Virus record (IMG/VR): IMGVR_UViG_3300021139_000016
Coordinates: 1-58,570 of that record
Length of the DNA stretch: 58,570 nt
Reading direction: 5' to 3' (one strand)
From: a virus
Shown: positions 1-6,849 of the stretch, in pieces
Numbering within the stretch: position 1 is the stretch's first letter
Layout: the number at the start of each line of letters is the position of its first letter
Program-made: the position numbers and the translations under genes
The notes under the pieces: model-generated
Database searches by the model: none
The model's input: the letters and a program-made list of their open reading frames with translations, nothing else
What the model was told of the DNA's origin: nothing

Positions 1-1
1 T

Positions 2-223
2 GAGAAGATCCTACGCATCAAGCAGATCGTAGGCGATGGCATGTTGGATGCATACGAGTTCGAGCCCATCCAGAAGGATGAAGTGGTAGAGTTTATCACA
101 GACAACCAAGCCAAGTTACGTGAGCTGAGCTTACGCATGGTGCTGAAAGTAGCAGACCTGCGCAAGGCATTCCCCACTAACTGGCAAGCCATGGCACGTA
201 CAACCTGTATGCGGAGGGCATGA
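2..223 (+). CDS. C-terminal end of a probable phage AAA+ ATPase (cut by window edge)
   Basis: An open frame runs from base 2 without a start; an internal ATG at 41 is probably just a methionine. The 73 visible residues contain a DEVVEFI segment followed by LRELSLRMVLKVADLRK and a conserved tryptophan. From memory this resembles the C-terminal helical lid of phage AAA+ ATPases, which typically read RELSLRT..KLA.LR. No P-loop is visible because it would lie outside the window. The stop overlaps the next start as ATGA, so the two genes are probably translationally coupled. The family call is an inference from a short motif. Confidence 0.4.
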   Translation, partial: EKILRIKQIVGDGMLDAYEFEPIQKDEVVEFITDNQAKLRELSLRMVLKVADLRKAFPTNWQAMARTTCMRRA

Positions 224-546
224 TGCGTTCAGCAGACAGCCAAGCACTGGCCAAGTACGGATGCACATACTTAGGCCCTGACTATGACCCACGCACACAT
301 GTAGGGCCCACACCCTACTGTGGGTGCAAGAGTCTAGTAGGTGACACGCTCTACTGTGCAGAGCACTACACGCTTATGTATCAAAAGGGTAGCGCACTAC
401 GCAAGCGTAAACGGGATGTGCGCCGTGCTGAAGCCTTCTGGGACCTAGAGAGTGCCTTCAATGACGCTGTACGTGAGCTAGAGGACGAAGGCTTCGACTT
501 CGATGCACCACCAGAGCTCACAGCGGAAAGCATGCTTAAGGCCTGA
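220..546 (+). CDS. small zinc-binding protein, GcrA-like C-terminal motif
   Basis: 108 residues. A GGAGG Shine-Dalgarno lies about 5 nt before ATG 220, which overlaps the upstream stop. The middle holds YCGCKSLVGDTLYCAEH, a C-x-C...YC-x-x-H pattern like the zinc-binding tail of GcrA-type regulators (CG-HPV...YC-EH). A basic stretch (RKRKRDVRR) and an acidic helix follow. GcrA proteins act with sigma70 at methylated promoters in alphaproteobacteria, but the N-terminal DNA-binding helix-turn-helix is not evident here, so a regulatory role is only a suggestion. The 3' end carries the first of three AAGCATGCTT palindromes found in and after the gene. Confidence 0.5.
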   Translation: MMRSADSQALAKYGCTYLGPDYDPRTHVGPTPYCGCKSLVGDTLYCAEHYTLMYQKGSALRKRKRDVRRAEAFWDLESAFNDAVRELEDEGFDFDAPPELTAESMLKA

Positions 547-608
547 GGATAAGCATGCTTAGGTGGGGGGTAGGCCGGTGGGGGTAGGCCGGTCACTAAG
601 CATGCTTA
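528..608. repeat. three copies of the palindrome AAGCATGCTT
   Basis: Perfect 10-bp palindromes at 528-537, 551-560 and 598-607; the last two extend to TAAGCATGCTTA (550-561 and 597-608). A further bare GCATGC lies at 630-635 and a related TAGCATGCTA at 2431-2440. The first is inside the 3' end of a gene and the others are intergenic. Such clustered palindromes could be operators or replication-protein sites; the sequence does not say which. Confidence 0.7.
567..594. repeat. 14-bp G-rich tandem repeat, two copies
   Basis: GGGGTAGGCCGGTG at 567-580 is followed directly by GGGGTAGGCCGGTC at 581-594 and is flanked by two AAGCATGCTT palindromes. The plus strand has several runs of two to six G, so a two-tier G-quadruplex is conceivable. 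No coding capacity. Confidence 0.7.
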
Positions 609-628
609 CTGTTGCGCAATAGCAACAG
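609..628. other. hairpin next to the palindrome cluster
   Basis: CTGTTGC (609-615) pairs perfectly with GCAACAG (622-628) around a 6-nt loop GCAATA. There is no T-run after it, so it does not look like an intrinsic terminator. It lies directly after the third AAGCATGCTT palindrome. Confidence 0.5.
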
Positions 629-747
629 CGCATGCCGTAAATTGTCAAAACCACCCCCCAGTTAGATTAGATCACCAGGGGCCGAGATCTGCCACCACTC
701 TTGATTTTTGCTACAAAATTTTTTATCATAGTCAAACTTTTCGGTCA

Positions 748-773
748 TAAAAAAGCACTAACGAATTAGTGCT
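748..773 (-). terminator. intrinsic terminator with UUCG loop (minus strand)
   Basis: Read on the minus strand, an 8-bp stem AGCACTAA/TTAGTGCT (arms at 766-773 and 754-761) closes a TTCG tetraloop and is followed by a run of T. It sits about 45 nt downstream of the 22-codon minus-strand ORF and is the natural end of that transcript. Confidence 0.8.
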
Positions 774-816
774 AAGGATTCGGGCATGTCCCGTATAGTA
801 ATTCAACAGTGATTGC

Positions 817-885
817 TTAGATCGTCTTTAGCGTTGCCGCCGGTGGATTTTCTAAATGGAGTAGCTTTTTAGCTCGTTTATACAT
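817..885 (-). CDS. 22-residue micro-ORF with a near-perfect ribosome binding site
   Basis: Minus-strand ATG at 885, stop TAA at 817-819. The peptide is basic at its N-terminus (MYKRAKKLL) and then proline-rich (ENPPAATLKTI). GAGGAGG lies 6 nt before the ATG, one of the strongest Shine-Dalgarno sequences in the window. A hairpin with a T-run lies about 45 nt further upstream in the presumed leader, and a UUCG-loop terminator closes the unit. It is the only minus-strand candidate gene in the first 2.4 kb. It could be a leader peptide, a small functional protein, or part of a small regulatory RNA. Homology cannot be judged at this length. Confidence 0.5.
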   Translation of the reverse strand: MYKRAKKLLHLENPPAATLKTI

Positions 886-927
886 AGTATACCTCCTCTG
901 TTGTATATGTAGTTATGTCCCACAGAT

Positions 928-948
928 AAAAACCACCCGTTATGGTGG
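928..948 (-). terminator. weak terminator-like or attenuator hairpin upstream of the micro-ORF
   Basis: On the minus strand a 5-bp CCACC/GGTGG stem (944-948 with 933-937) with a 6-nt loop is followed by five T. No minus-strand gene ends here, so it would lie in the leader of the micro-ORF at 817-885, suggesting attenuation. The stem is short and the call is tentative. Confidence 0.35.
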
Positions 949-959
949 GATTCAAGATC

Positions 960-984
960 AAAAATTTTTGCGCTAAAAATTTTT
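960..984. repeat. AAAAATTTTT direct repeat, 15-bp period
   Basis: AAAAATTTTT at 960-969 and 975-984, separated by GCGCT. The element is strongly AT-rich, intrinsically bent or easily melted, and lies 27 bp before the first gene of the small-membrane-protein operon. It may be an UP-element-like promoter part; TATATAG at 994-1000 could be its -10. No -35 is clear. Confidence 0.4.
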
Positions 985-1011
985 AAATACCCGTATATAG
1001 GACAGCCCACT

Positions 1012-1197
1012 ATGAACGAACTCTACAACGAAACCATAACTCGCAACGGTAAGATCTATCACTACGATCCAGACACGGACTGTTACTACCATAGATCTTC
1101 AGATGAAGGAATTGTCAGCAAATGGGCATGGCTTGTCTTATGTGTTCTATTGGCCATATGCGCTTACTGTATAGAATATAGACCCGGATTAGTCTAA
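1012..1197 (+). CDS. small single-pass membrane protein
   Basis: 61 residues. A soluble tyrosine-rich N-terminal half (residues 1-36, IYHYDPDTDCYYH) is followed by one hydrophobic segment (about 37-54, KWAWLVLCVLLAICAYC) and a short tail. First gene of a tightly packed plus-strand run. The next gene begins at the base after this stop. No recognised family. Many phages carry such small early membrane proteins that act on the host envelope, but nothing here proves that. Confidence 0.55.
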   Translation: MNELYNETITRNGKIYHYDPDTDCYYHRSSDEGIVSKWAWLVLCVLLAICAYCIEYRPGLV

Positions 1198-1419
1198 ATG
1201 CGTCAACACTATATACTCACTCTAGATCCACGCTGTCGGGAAGTATTTGCCTTTATACAGCAACATGATCTCAAACGCGATGTTCACCTAAATCGCACTC
1301 GTTTTTGGATTCCCGATAGTGGTCCCATTACTACAGAGTTCGCACTACGCTTTTTAGATTGCTGTCCCGAAGTCTTAGAAGATCCAGACAACTATGCGCT
1401 AGGCGGCTTACACGATTAA
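1198..1419 (+). CDS. small soluble protein of unknown function
   Basis: 73 residues, no membrane segment, with C and R residues throughout and an acidic C-terminus. It directly abuts the preceding stop and its own stop overlaps the next ATG (TAATG), so it belongs to the same operon. No motif recognised. Confidence 0.5.
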   Translation: MRQHYILTLDPRCREVFAFIQQHDLKRDVHLNRTRFWIPDSGPITTEFALRFLDCCPEVLEDPDNYALGGLHD

Positions 1420-1655
1420 TGACTCGCTTATACACTTACTACGTTATTAAGCAGATTCTTAAATTTGCTCCTTGCCCACTGTTTGCTTTAGGGTTTATAT
1501 ACAGTCTTTTTCAGTCATCTGCTATATGCGGGCTAAACGATCACACTATGACTTGTATGTGGGCTTTAATGGCTTTTGCTCATGCTTTACCATATGTACA
1601 GTATTTTGAAGTAAAAAACTGCCCAAAAGGCTGTGGTTGCAATGACTCGTTGTAA
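1419..1655 (+). CDS. small membrane protein with cysteine-rich tail
   Basis: 78 residues from the ATG at 1419, which overlaps the previous stop; the frame is open further upstream but that part overlaps the preceding gene. Two hydrophobic stretches (about residues 8-33 and 42-58) and a C-terminal CPKGCGC knot suggest two membrane passes with a metal- or disulfide-capable tail. Unknown function. Confidence 0.5.
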   Translation: MTRLYTYYVIKQILKFAPCPLFALGFIYSLFQSSAICGLNDHTMTCMWALMAFAHALPYVQYFEVKNCPKGCGCNDSL

Positions 1656-1663
1656 ATATCTGT

Positions 1664-1936
1664 ATGAGCAACTGCTTGGCTTTACCGGGCAAGATGTACT
1701 TGCCAGATCTACATCCATTTGAGCATATAGCCTGTGCTCCATGGCCCTGTATTGGTGAGCAAATAGATTGGATTGACAGTATACGCATACTAGAGGACTG
1801 GTTGGAGTCTTATGTAGGCAGTCACTACTCACACTGGGCATATCACAACATGGGTTGGGGAATTAAACCAGGATACTGCTCATTAGCCTTTAAACGAGCG
1901 CCAGATCGTACACTGTTTTTACTACGCTGGGGTTAA
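1664..1936 (+). CDS. small protein of unknown function
   Basis: 90 residues, rich in W, H and Y, with an amphipathic middle (WIDSIRILEDWLESYV). No membrane segment and no recognised domain. The start is not supported by a clear ribosome site. A 26-codon ORF beginning at 1642 in another frame competes with it. It is kept because it fills the operon to within 2 nt of the next gene. Confidence 0.4.
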   Translation: MSNCLALPGKMYLPDLHPFEHIACAPWPCIGEQIDWIDSIRILEDWLESYVGSHYSHWAYHNMGWGIKPGYCSLAFKRAPDRTLFLLRWG

Positions 1937-1938
1937 GT

Positions 1939-2121
1939 ATGAGTATGGAAACACATGCTCGCACACTTGCTCGTACTATCATATACAGAATCGTTGCACT
2001 ATTAATCACTGCCATTTGGACTGGGCTTTCAGACGCTGTTGTTATACACGTGATACTTACCGGCGTACATTACCTAATGGAGAGACTATGGATGAAGATC
2101 CGTTGGGGCAGGATTACCTAG
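1939..2121 (+). CDS. DUF2061-like membrane protein
   Basis: 60 residues. The order of features, R-T-L-A-R-T-I-I-Y-R-I at the start, one hydrophobic hairpin (about residues 15-45) and the ending HYLMERLWMKIRWGR, matches the DUF2061 family, whose members read K...WR...T...HERxWxxIxWG. DUF2061 proteins are small predicted inner-membrane proteins of unknown role in proteobacteria. The last 34 nt overlap the next gene. This is the only member of the small-gene run with a recognisable family. Confidence 0.6.
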   Translation: MSMETHARTLARTIIYRIVALLITAIWTGLSDAVVIHVILTGVHYLMERLWMKIRWGRIT

Positions 2122-2249
2122 AACCCACGCCCGAACCTTTGAGTTTGGTAGAATGGTTAACGTACCTGATAGTATTCTTTGTCTTAGGCTTGGAGCTTGC
2201 CTATATGTGGACGTGGTGTCAGTGGTTTACTAATTGTCCTAAGACTTAA
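2088..2249 (+). CDS. small single-pass membrane protein
   Basis: 53 residues from ATG 2088, chosen because GGAGAG lies just upstream; a longer open frame reaches back to 2016 but would fully overlap the DUF2061-like gene. An acidic, proline-rich N-terminus (MDEDPLGQDYLEPTPEP) precedes one transmembrane segment (about 22-46). Last gene of the run, followed by a rightward terminator at 2363. Confidence 0.5.
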   Translation: MDEDPLGQDYLEPTPEPLSLVEWLTYLIVFFVLGLELAYMWTWCQWFTNCPKT

Positions 2250-2362
2250 TATATACGCAGATAATCAGTTGGGAAAATGCGTTTTACCGTTCGCCGCTTC
2301 GCGGCTGTGATGCGTTCCGAACCTACCCTCTCCAAAAACACCAAGCTATGATTAAGACTATC

Positions 2363-2397
2363 AAGATGATCGGGAACCAATCCTTGAAGGTCATCTT
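2363..2397 (+). terminator. rightward intrinsic terminator of the small-gene operon
   Basis: AAGATGATC (2363-2371) pairs with GGTCATCTT (2389-2397) over 9 bp including one G-T pair, with a 17-nt loop, followed by TTGATTTT. It closes the plus-strand run before the convergent glycosyltransferase gene. A second small GC-rich hairpin (GCCGC-TTC-GCGGC) lies upstream near 2292-2304. Confidence 0.55.
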
Positions 2398-2437
2398 TTG
2401 ATTTTGTGGTACACGTGGTGGGGTGGGTCTTAGCATG

Positions 2438-3262
2438 CTAGAAGTAGAATCCGTTAGGTCTGCGGAAGTAAGTTTCACAGCCTTCTAGTGTACAGTTGTC
2501 CTTGCGGTGATCGCACCAGAATTGGACTCCCAGGCCTTGTGCTATGGCCATGCCCACTGATTGGTTGGCTACGTATAGTTGACCGCCTGCGATGACCTGT
2601 GCAAGTTCTAACAAGTCTTTGGTTGGGTAGTAGGTGACTTTGACTCCAAAATCCCGCTCGTAGTTGCGATGTTCTTCTTCTGTGCCCACGAACACACACT
2701 CGTCAATCTGATCACGGATCCGTCCCCAAACTTCATGCACTTGCCCGTTACCGTAGCGATCTGTTTTGGAGATAACGATCGACTTGCCCGGGATGACAAT
2801 TGGTTGCCGGTCACCTAAGGTCAGCCAAGGTTGGGTGACTGCTGGTTCCCACTGATTTGGGTCAAGTCCCACAGCATGAGCATAGATGCGACCATAGTGT
2901 CCTTTGTCTATGATGTTGCCGTAGAACCAACAGCAGATATTGTCTAGAGGATGTGTAATAGCTTCACCGTTATAAGGAGCCCATTTGGTAATATAGCTCT
3001 GTGCTTCAATGAGCGGTTTTAGAAGTTCAAAGTCCTTTTGCTTCATGCGACCTGAGTGCGTACCGCCATCGGGCCAGCCAATAACTGTTTTACACAAGTT
3101 ATCTAAATTTTCCAGGCGCAGATAAAACTCACCACCGCCTAGCAAGCGAATAGGAATTAGGCTATAGATAATATCGCCAAAAGTCCATGTTTGGCTAAAG
3201 GTCAGGGGCTTGCCCGCTTCTACTGGGGCTGGTTCGTAGGGTCCTGGAGTAAATTTATGCAT
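2438..3262 (-). CDS. GT9/heptosyltransferase-like glycosyltransferase
   Basis: 274 residues. The N-terminal half has a FGDIIYSLIPIRLL segment like the GD.i...P....L start of GT-B heptosyltransferases. The C-terminal half has an SIVISKTDRYGN strand, then VFVGTEEE and LLELAQVIAGGQLYVANQS..MA.AQGL, the nucleotide-sugar side of the fold (A..I...DL.I..dSG..H.A.GL in the family). It would transfer a sugar, either to phage DNA or proteins or to host surface glycans; the target is unknown. GAGGA precedes the start and a late-promoter-like CTTAAATA lies 32 nt upstream. It stands alone between the small-gene operon and the fibre locus. Confidence 0.6.
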   Translation of the reverse strand: MHKFTPGPYEPAPVEAGKPLTFSQTWTFGDIIYSLIPIRLLGGGEFYLRLENLDNLCKTVIGWPDGGTHSGRMKQKDFELLKPLIEAQSYITKWAPYNGEAITHPLDNICCWFYGNIIDKGHYGRIYAHAVGLDPNQWEPAVTQPWLTLGDRQPIVIPGKSIVISKTDRYGNGQVHEVWGRIRDQIDECVFVGTEEEHRNYERDFGVKVTYYPTKDLLELAQVIAGGQLYVANQSVGMAIAQGLGVQFWCDHRKDNCTLEGCETYFRRPNGFYF

Positions 3263-3294
3263 TGTGTCCTCAATTATATGCTATGATAATAACA

Positions 3295-3302
3295 TATTTA
3301 AG
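3295..3302 (-). promoter_or_regulatory. late-promoter-like octamer CTTAAATA
   Basis: Minus strand; 32 nt before the glycosyltransferase start at 3262, leaving room for a leader with the GAGGA ribosome site. T4 consensus is TATAAATA. Confidence 0.5.
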
Positions 3303-3327
3303 GTGCAAATGCAACCGCTAGATTAGA

Positions 3328-3759
3328 TTATGAATTGTACCAACGCTGTGTGAAATCGTACTTGACCGCGGTCTTGCCATCGCCATTTACCAGTTCTGCT
3401 AACCAGCTGACGTCCCAACAGCCTAGACGTGATTTGATGCGAGTAACTGTATAGCGCATGGTCACGGGCTTGTCCATTGTGATGTGCCCGGGCCAGTGGA
3501 ATTCTCTATAGCCCAAGTCTACTGCTCGCATGTTTATGACCTGTACACACTCACTAAATCCTCGCTGTAGCATGTCCATTTCTGGACGGCCTGGTAGGAT
3601 AGGACGGCCCTGCTGATCAACAGGTATTTGGCCTTCATAATTAAAGTCCTGGGCTGTGGGCGTGAATGGTGCGGTTTGTACTGCATATCCTACGTCTACG
3701 ATGCCTATGTAAACGGCCTGAGGAGGCTCTGGAAGTTTGATGTCAACGGTAAATAGCAT
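3328..3759 (-). CDS. protein of unknown function, possibly virion-associated
   Basis: 143 residues from the ATG at 3759 (MLFTVDIKLPEPP). The open frame extends to 3804 but the extra 15 residues would overlap the promoter octamer GTTAAATA and approach the divergent start at 3807. The mix of beta-strand-like segments (AVYIGIVDVGY, VTMRYTVTRIKS) with prolines looks like a small structural or beta-sandwich protein. It lies next to a divergent tail-fibre-like gene, which suggests a virion role by position only. No ribosome binding site is seen before 3759. Confidence 0.45.
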   Translation of the reverse strand: MLFTVDIKLPEPPQAVYIGIVDVGYAVQTAPFTPTAQDFNYEGQIPVDQQGRPILPGRPEMDMLQRGFSECVQVINMRAVDLGYREFHWPGHITMDKPVTMRYTVTRIKSRLGCWDVSWLAELVNGDGKTAVKYDFTQRWYNS

Positions 3760-3766
3760 AGTAACA

Positions 3767-3774
3767 TATTTAAC
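3767..3774 (-). promoter_or_regulatory. late-promoter-like octamer GTTAAATA, 7 nt from start codon
   Basis: Minus strand, 7 nt before ATG 3759 with no Shine-Dalgarno between. If transcription starts 6 nt after the octamer as in T4, the mRNA would have almost no leader. Confidence 0.55.
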
Positions 3775-3806
3775 CCTAGTCCGGATAATAAAAGGAAACA
3801 ACAACT

Positions 3807-5513
3807 ATGTCAGTACGTGTATTTCAAGGCAAGGATACCCTAGCTAACGCCAGTACCTATAACCCACATCGTGGCGAGATCTTCGTCAACCTCGATACTT
3901 TAACGCTGATGATCAGCGATGGCACAACACCAGGTGGAACACAAATTTCAGGTGGCAGTACAATGGGTGGCAGTTTTGCCATGCTTACCGGACAGATCAG
4001 CGAAATACAAATTCCTTCAGGACTAATTACCAATTCAATGTTGCGCACCGACTCTGTGGCCACAGCTACATGGTTGTTGAGCGCAAACTCAATGGGCGGG
4101 TTTACATGGGTCAATCCAGCGGCAGGTGGTGTACTACCACACCTAGCCAACGTGGCCACAACAGGCGACTACAACGACCTAACACACATTCCCCCATTCA
4201 AAACAGTTTCAACCAGCGGTAGCTTTTATGACCTTATTGACTACCCTACAGTAGTTTCAGCGTTCCGCAATGACACAGGTTATCTAACTTCAGCTACGCT
4301 CAGCGCATTTGTTACTACAACTACTCTAAACACAGCGGTTACTAATGCTGTATCAAATCTAGTTGGATCCAGCGGTACTACATTCGCAGTCATCCAACAG
4401 TTGAGCGCACTATTGAGCACCAGCACTTCTACACTGAGCTTACTAACAGGACAGATTGGCAACAAGTTGGATATTTCAACAGCCACTACCTATACCACAC
4501 AGCAAAAGGCCATTGGTGTTGCTAACCTAGGACTTGCCACAGTAGCGGTATCGGGCGACTACAATGACTTGTCAAACAAGCCAGCTACATTCTCAATCGC
4601 GGCCGCAACTACATCAACACTAGGTGGTGTTATCGTTGGACAAGGACTTTCAGTTGATAACACAGGACGCTTGACGCTAGGTACCAGCACAACCATATTG
4701 AGCATATCTAGTCCAGTTACACTCAAAGGTCAAGTCAATCAGATCGCAGGTACACTACAGGCTGACAACAATTATATCTACATGGCTAAGAGTGCGTTTA
4801 CGCCTACTTCATTCCAAACAGCCAGCGCCAGCTCAACCAGCACCAACGTTATTCCAACTATCGCCAGTCAATGGTTAGCACAGATCAACAACGTGGGCGC
4901 AGGATATCAAAGCGGACAGTGGGTAATTTTTGATCAGACACAAACACAAGTATATCCTGTGACCGCAGTAAGCACAGTAGGTGGTACTGCTTACTTTACT
5001 ATCAATGGTACGGTGACTTTTGGAGCGAGCCAGACCTACTACATACAGACAACTGACACTATCGCCCGAGTAGGCCTAGAAGACAGTTATGGTACAGCAC
5101 CAGGTGGCATACAAGGTTCAAATGTTATCTCAGTAAGCGGTACAGTTGACATGCCACAAGGACAAACTTACGGAACTACATCGACACTATTGACCATTGA
5201 CTGCTCAGGTATCACATACGGTGAGTTGGCTATCAGTTTCCAAGATTCTACTAACATGGAATACTACAAAGGTACTTGCGAAGTGTTTGTGTATCCAGAT
5301 TTAACCTACATCATACATCCTAACATTACTGGTAATAAAACTGACCGTATCACGTTAGGATTTAATTCAGGTAACTCAGCTGTGTATCAGATGTCTAACA
5401 ACATCCAGATTCCTGTTTACAACAGTGATAAAAACCTTTCTAACAATACATCAGCATCACACGCCAGTGCCGGCAATATTAAATATTCTTGGTTGGTTAG
5501 AACCAACATCTAA
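3807..5513 (+). CDS. tail-fibre-like structural protein
   Basis: 568 residues. The N-terminus has GEIFVNLDTLTLMISDGTTPGG, matching the short 'GEl....dt..l.iGDGtt' module common at the base of phage fibre and tropism-determinant proteins. Then come repeated GDYNDLxxxP motifs (about residues 121, 248 and a variant in between), typical linkers of fibre shafts, and a Ser/Thr/Gly-rich C-terminal half with short beta strands. It is preceded by AAAGGAA about 10 nt upstream. Two small genes follow on the same strand. Probably a host-range fibre or baseplate-attached adhesin; no enzymatic domain is visible. Confidence 0.65.
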   Translation: MSVRVFQGKDTLANASTYNPHRGEIFVNLDTLTLMISDGTTPGGTQISGGSTMGGSFAMLTGQISEIQIPSGLITNSMLRTDSVATATWLLSANSMGGFTWVNPAAGGVLPHLANVATTGDYNDLTHIPPFKTVSTSGSFYDLIDYPTVVSAFRNDTGYLTSATLSAFVTTTTLNTAVTNAVSNLVGSSGTTFAVIQQLSALLSTSTSTLSLLTGQIGNKLDISTATTYTTQQKAIGVANLGLATVAVSGDYNDLSNKPATFSIAAATTSTLGGVIVGQGLSVDNTGRLTLGTSTTILSISSPVTLKGQVNQIAGTLQADNNYIYMAKSAFTPTSFQTASASSTSTNVIPTIASQWLAQINNVGAGYQSGQWVIFDQTQTQVYPVTAVSTVGGTAYFTINGTVTFGASQTYYIQTTDTIARVGLEDSYGTAPGGIQGSNVISVSGTVDMPQGQTYGTTSTLLTIDCSGITYGELAISFQDSTNMEYYKGTCEVFVYPDLTYIIHPNITGNKTDRITLGFNSGNSAVYQMSNNIQIPVYNSDKNLSNNTSASHASAGNIKYSWLVRTNI

Positions 5514-5526
5514 GGAGCAATTATAA

Positions 5527-5826
5527 ATGACAACACCAAACCCAAACGCTTGTATACTATGGAGTAGACCTCTACCACAATGTAACATGAGCAACCATTT
5601 GATGAAAAGATTAAAAGACGCAGGTGTGCAAGTTGATCTGCGAGTAGTAGATAATTTTACATGGAAATGGAACGACTTCAAAGCCGCAGTTCCTGATTGG
5701 AGCATCTTGCCTTGCATTATTCGTGCAGACGGTGTTCGTGTTGCTACCAACAAAGAGTTAATTGACTGGATTGGTCCAGATCCTGCTCATGCTATAGAAA
5801 AACCAACTCCACAGATTCCAAAATAA
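5527..5826 (+). CDS. glutaredoxin/thioredoxin-fold-like small protein
   Basis: 99 residues; AAGGAG lies about 9 nt before the ATG. The start ACILWSRPLPQCNMSNHLMKRLKDAGV resembles a glutaredoxin beta1-loop-helix1 with only the second active-site cysteine. ILPCII would supply the cis-proline strand, and a final G....TNKELIDWIG matches the last glutaredoxin helix. With a single cysteine at the active loop it could be redox-inactive or work by a monothiol mechanism. It sits in a cassette between a fibre gene and a DUF7936-like gene, an odd place for a redox enzyme. Confidence 0.45.
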   Translation: MTTPNPNACILWSRPLPQCNMSNHLMKRLKDAGVQVDLRVVDNFTWKWNDFKAAVPDWSILPCIIRADGVRVATNKELIDWIGPDPAHAIEKPTPQIPK

Positions 5827-5827
5827 T

Positions 5828-6181
5828 ATGTCACAAATTCAATTTACATACTCTTGGGACATTACCAAATTTGAAACCACTGCCAAGGTTGGTACGTTCA
5901 CGGATGCTATCACACGTATCTATTGGACATTGACAGGCAGTGACGATCAAGGTAATAGTGCCAGCTTGTATGACAACACAGCAATCACACCTGCTTGGAT
6001 CCTAGCAAATGGTGGCCAGTTTATTCCTTTCAAAACTATGAGCAAGGAACAAGGTATAGAATTATTGGAAACAGTATTAGGTGAAGCAGAAATCACTAAA
6101 CTCACTGACAACTTGAAAATACAAATCCAGCAACTAGAAGCTACTAAGATTACTGCTCACGCTCCACCCTGGATCCGTTAA
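5828..6181 (+). CDS. small phage protein, DUF7936-like
   Basis: 117 residues. A beta-rich start (IQFTYSWDITKFET), then IYWTLTGSDDQGNSASLY and FIPFKTMSKEQGIELLETVLGE, and the ending APPWIR. This order (strand, 'vhWtltg', 'f.Py..lt...v..wv...LG', terminal PPW) resembles a small family found, from memory, beside tail genes of many phages. Function unknown, probably virion-linked by position. It starts 1 nt after the previous stop, and its stop overlaps the stop of the convergent gene by 4 nt. Confidence 0.5.
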   Translation: MSQIQFTYSWDITKFETTAKVGTFTDAITRIYWTLTGSDDQGNSASLYDNTAITPAWILANGGQFIPFKTMSKEQGIELLETVLGEAEITKLTDNLKIQIQQLEATKITAHAPPWIR

Positions 6182-6849
6182 TTTTCCAGGGTTTCGACAG
6201 CGTCGATTAAGTCCGCAATATGCCCTGAGTTACGCAGGGCTTTGAAAGCTAAATTCCCCGTACCGAACTCCCCATCACGTGCTAGACTCTTTCTACGGAA
6301 GATACTCAGCATGGTTTTGATTTTTTGTAGCACAGGCAGTTGGTTTAATTCAACCGCTCTTTTTATCACAATTTCCCACTGATAGGCTAGGTTTTTTACG
6401 CCATCATAATCATAGGTTTTTAGTGGTGGTGCAGGCTTCTTGAGCCACTGGTTTGTCAGTAGGCTATAGGTAGATGTTACTGCGGGCTCATTGGAATTTT
6501 CTGCATAAAGCTCTACAGGTATGCCTTTGAGTTTGAGCGGATACATGCGTTTCCACTCCTTTCTTTTGGCATCAAACAGCTTTTTTACATCCCCGTCGTA
6601 TTCTACTTTATTGTAGTCAATAACTAAATGAAGGTCTATATCAGACCATTTAGTATATACGTAGTTGGCTTGAGACCCCGTGATTAAAACGTCTTCGATC
6701 GGCGCCGAAACCGACAAAAAATCGTAGAATTCCTTGGCGATTTGAAGCAATTTGACCTGGATTTGACGCCGAATTTCCTCACCTTCCCATAGGGCAGGGT
6801 TTAGGTCGTCGTGCAGTTCGATAGGGGGATTATACTCAAAGATGTACAT
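6178..6849 (-). CDS. nucleotidyltransferase-fold protein
   Basis: 223 residues. VLITGSQANYVYTKWSDIDLHLVID (residues 54-78) holds the G-S-x(n)-D-x-D signature of the polymerase-beta nucleotidyltransferase superfamily (G58-S59, D70, D72), with a possible third acidic residue in GIPVELYAE near 113. The C-terminal half is helical. Relatives transfer NMP to RNA, drugs or proteins (for example MNT-type antitoxins, CCA enzymes); the substrate here is unknown. It lacks a visible ribosome site; the late-promoter-like octamer ends 7 nt before the ATG. Confidence 0.65.
   Translation of the reverse strand: MYIFEYNPPIELHDDLNPALWEGEEIRRQIQVKLLQIAKEFYDFLSVSAPIEDVLITGSQANYVYTKWSDIDLHLVIDYNKVEYDGDVKKLFDAKRKEWKRMYPLKLKGIPVELYAENSNEPAVTSTYSLLTNQWLKKPAPPLKTYDYDGVKNLAYQWEIVIKRAVELNQLPVLQKIKTMLSIFRRKSLARDGEFGTGNLAFKALRNSGHIADLIDAVETLEN

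Noticed and set aside
1642-1722. 26-codon ORF beginning MTRCKYLYEQ
   Set aside because: It overlaps both the 78-residue and 90-residue genes in another frame and has no ribosome site; the longer 90-residue frame is kept.
2277-2351. 24-codon plus-strand ORF beginning MRFTVRRF
   Set aside because: It contains a GCCGC-TTC-GCGGC hairpin and has only a weak GGGA site; a hairpin-bearing operon tail explains the stretch as well.
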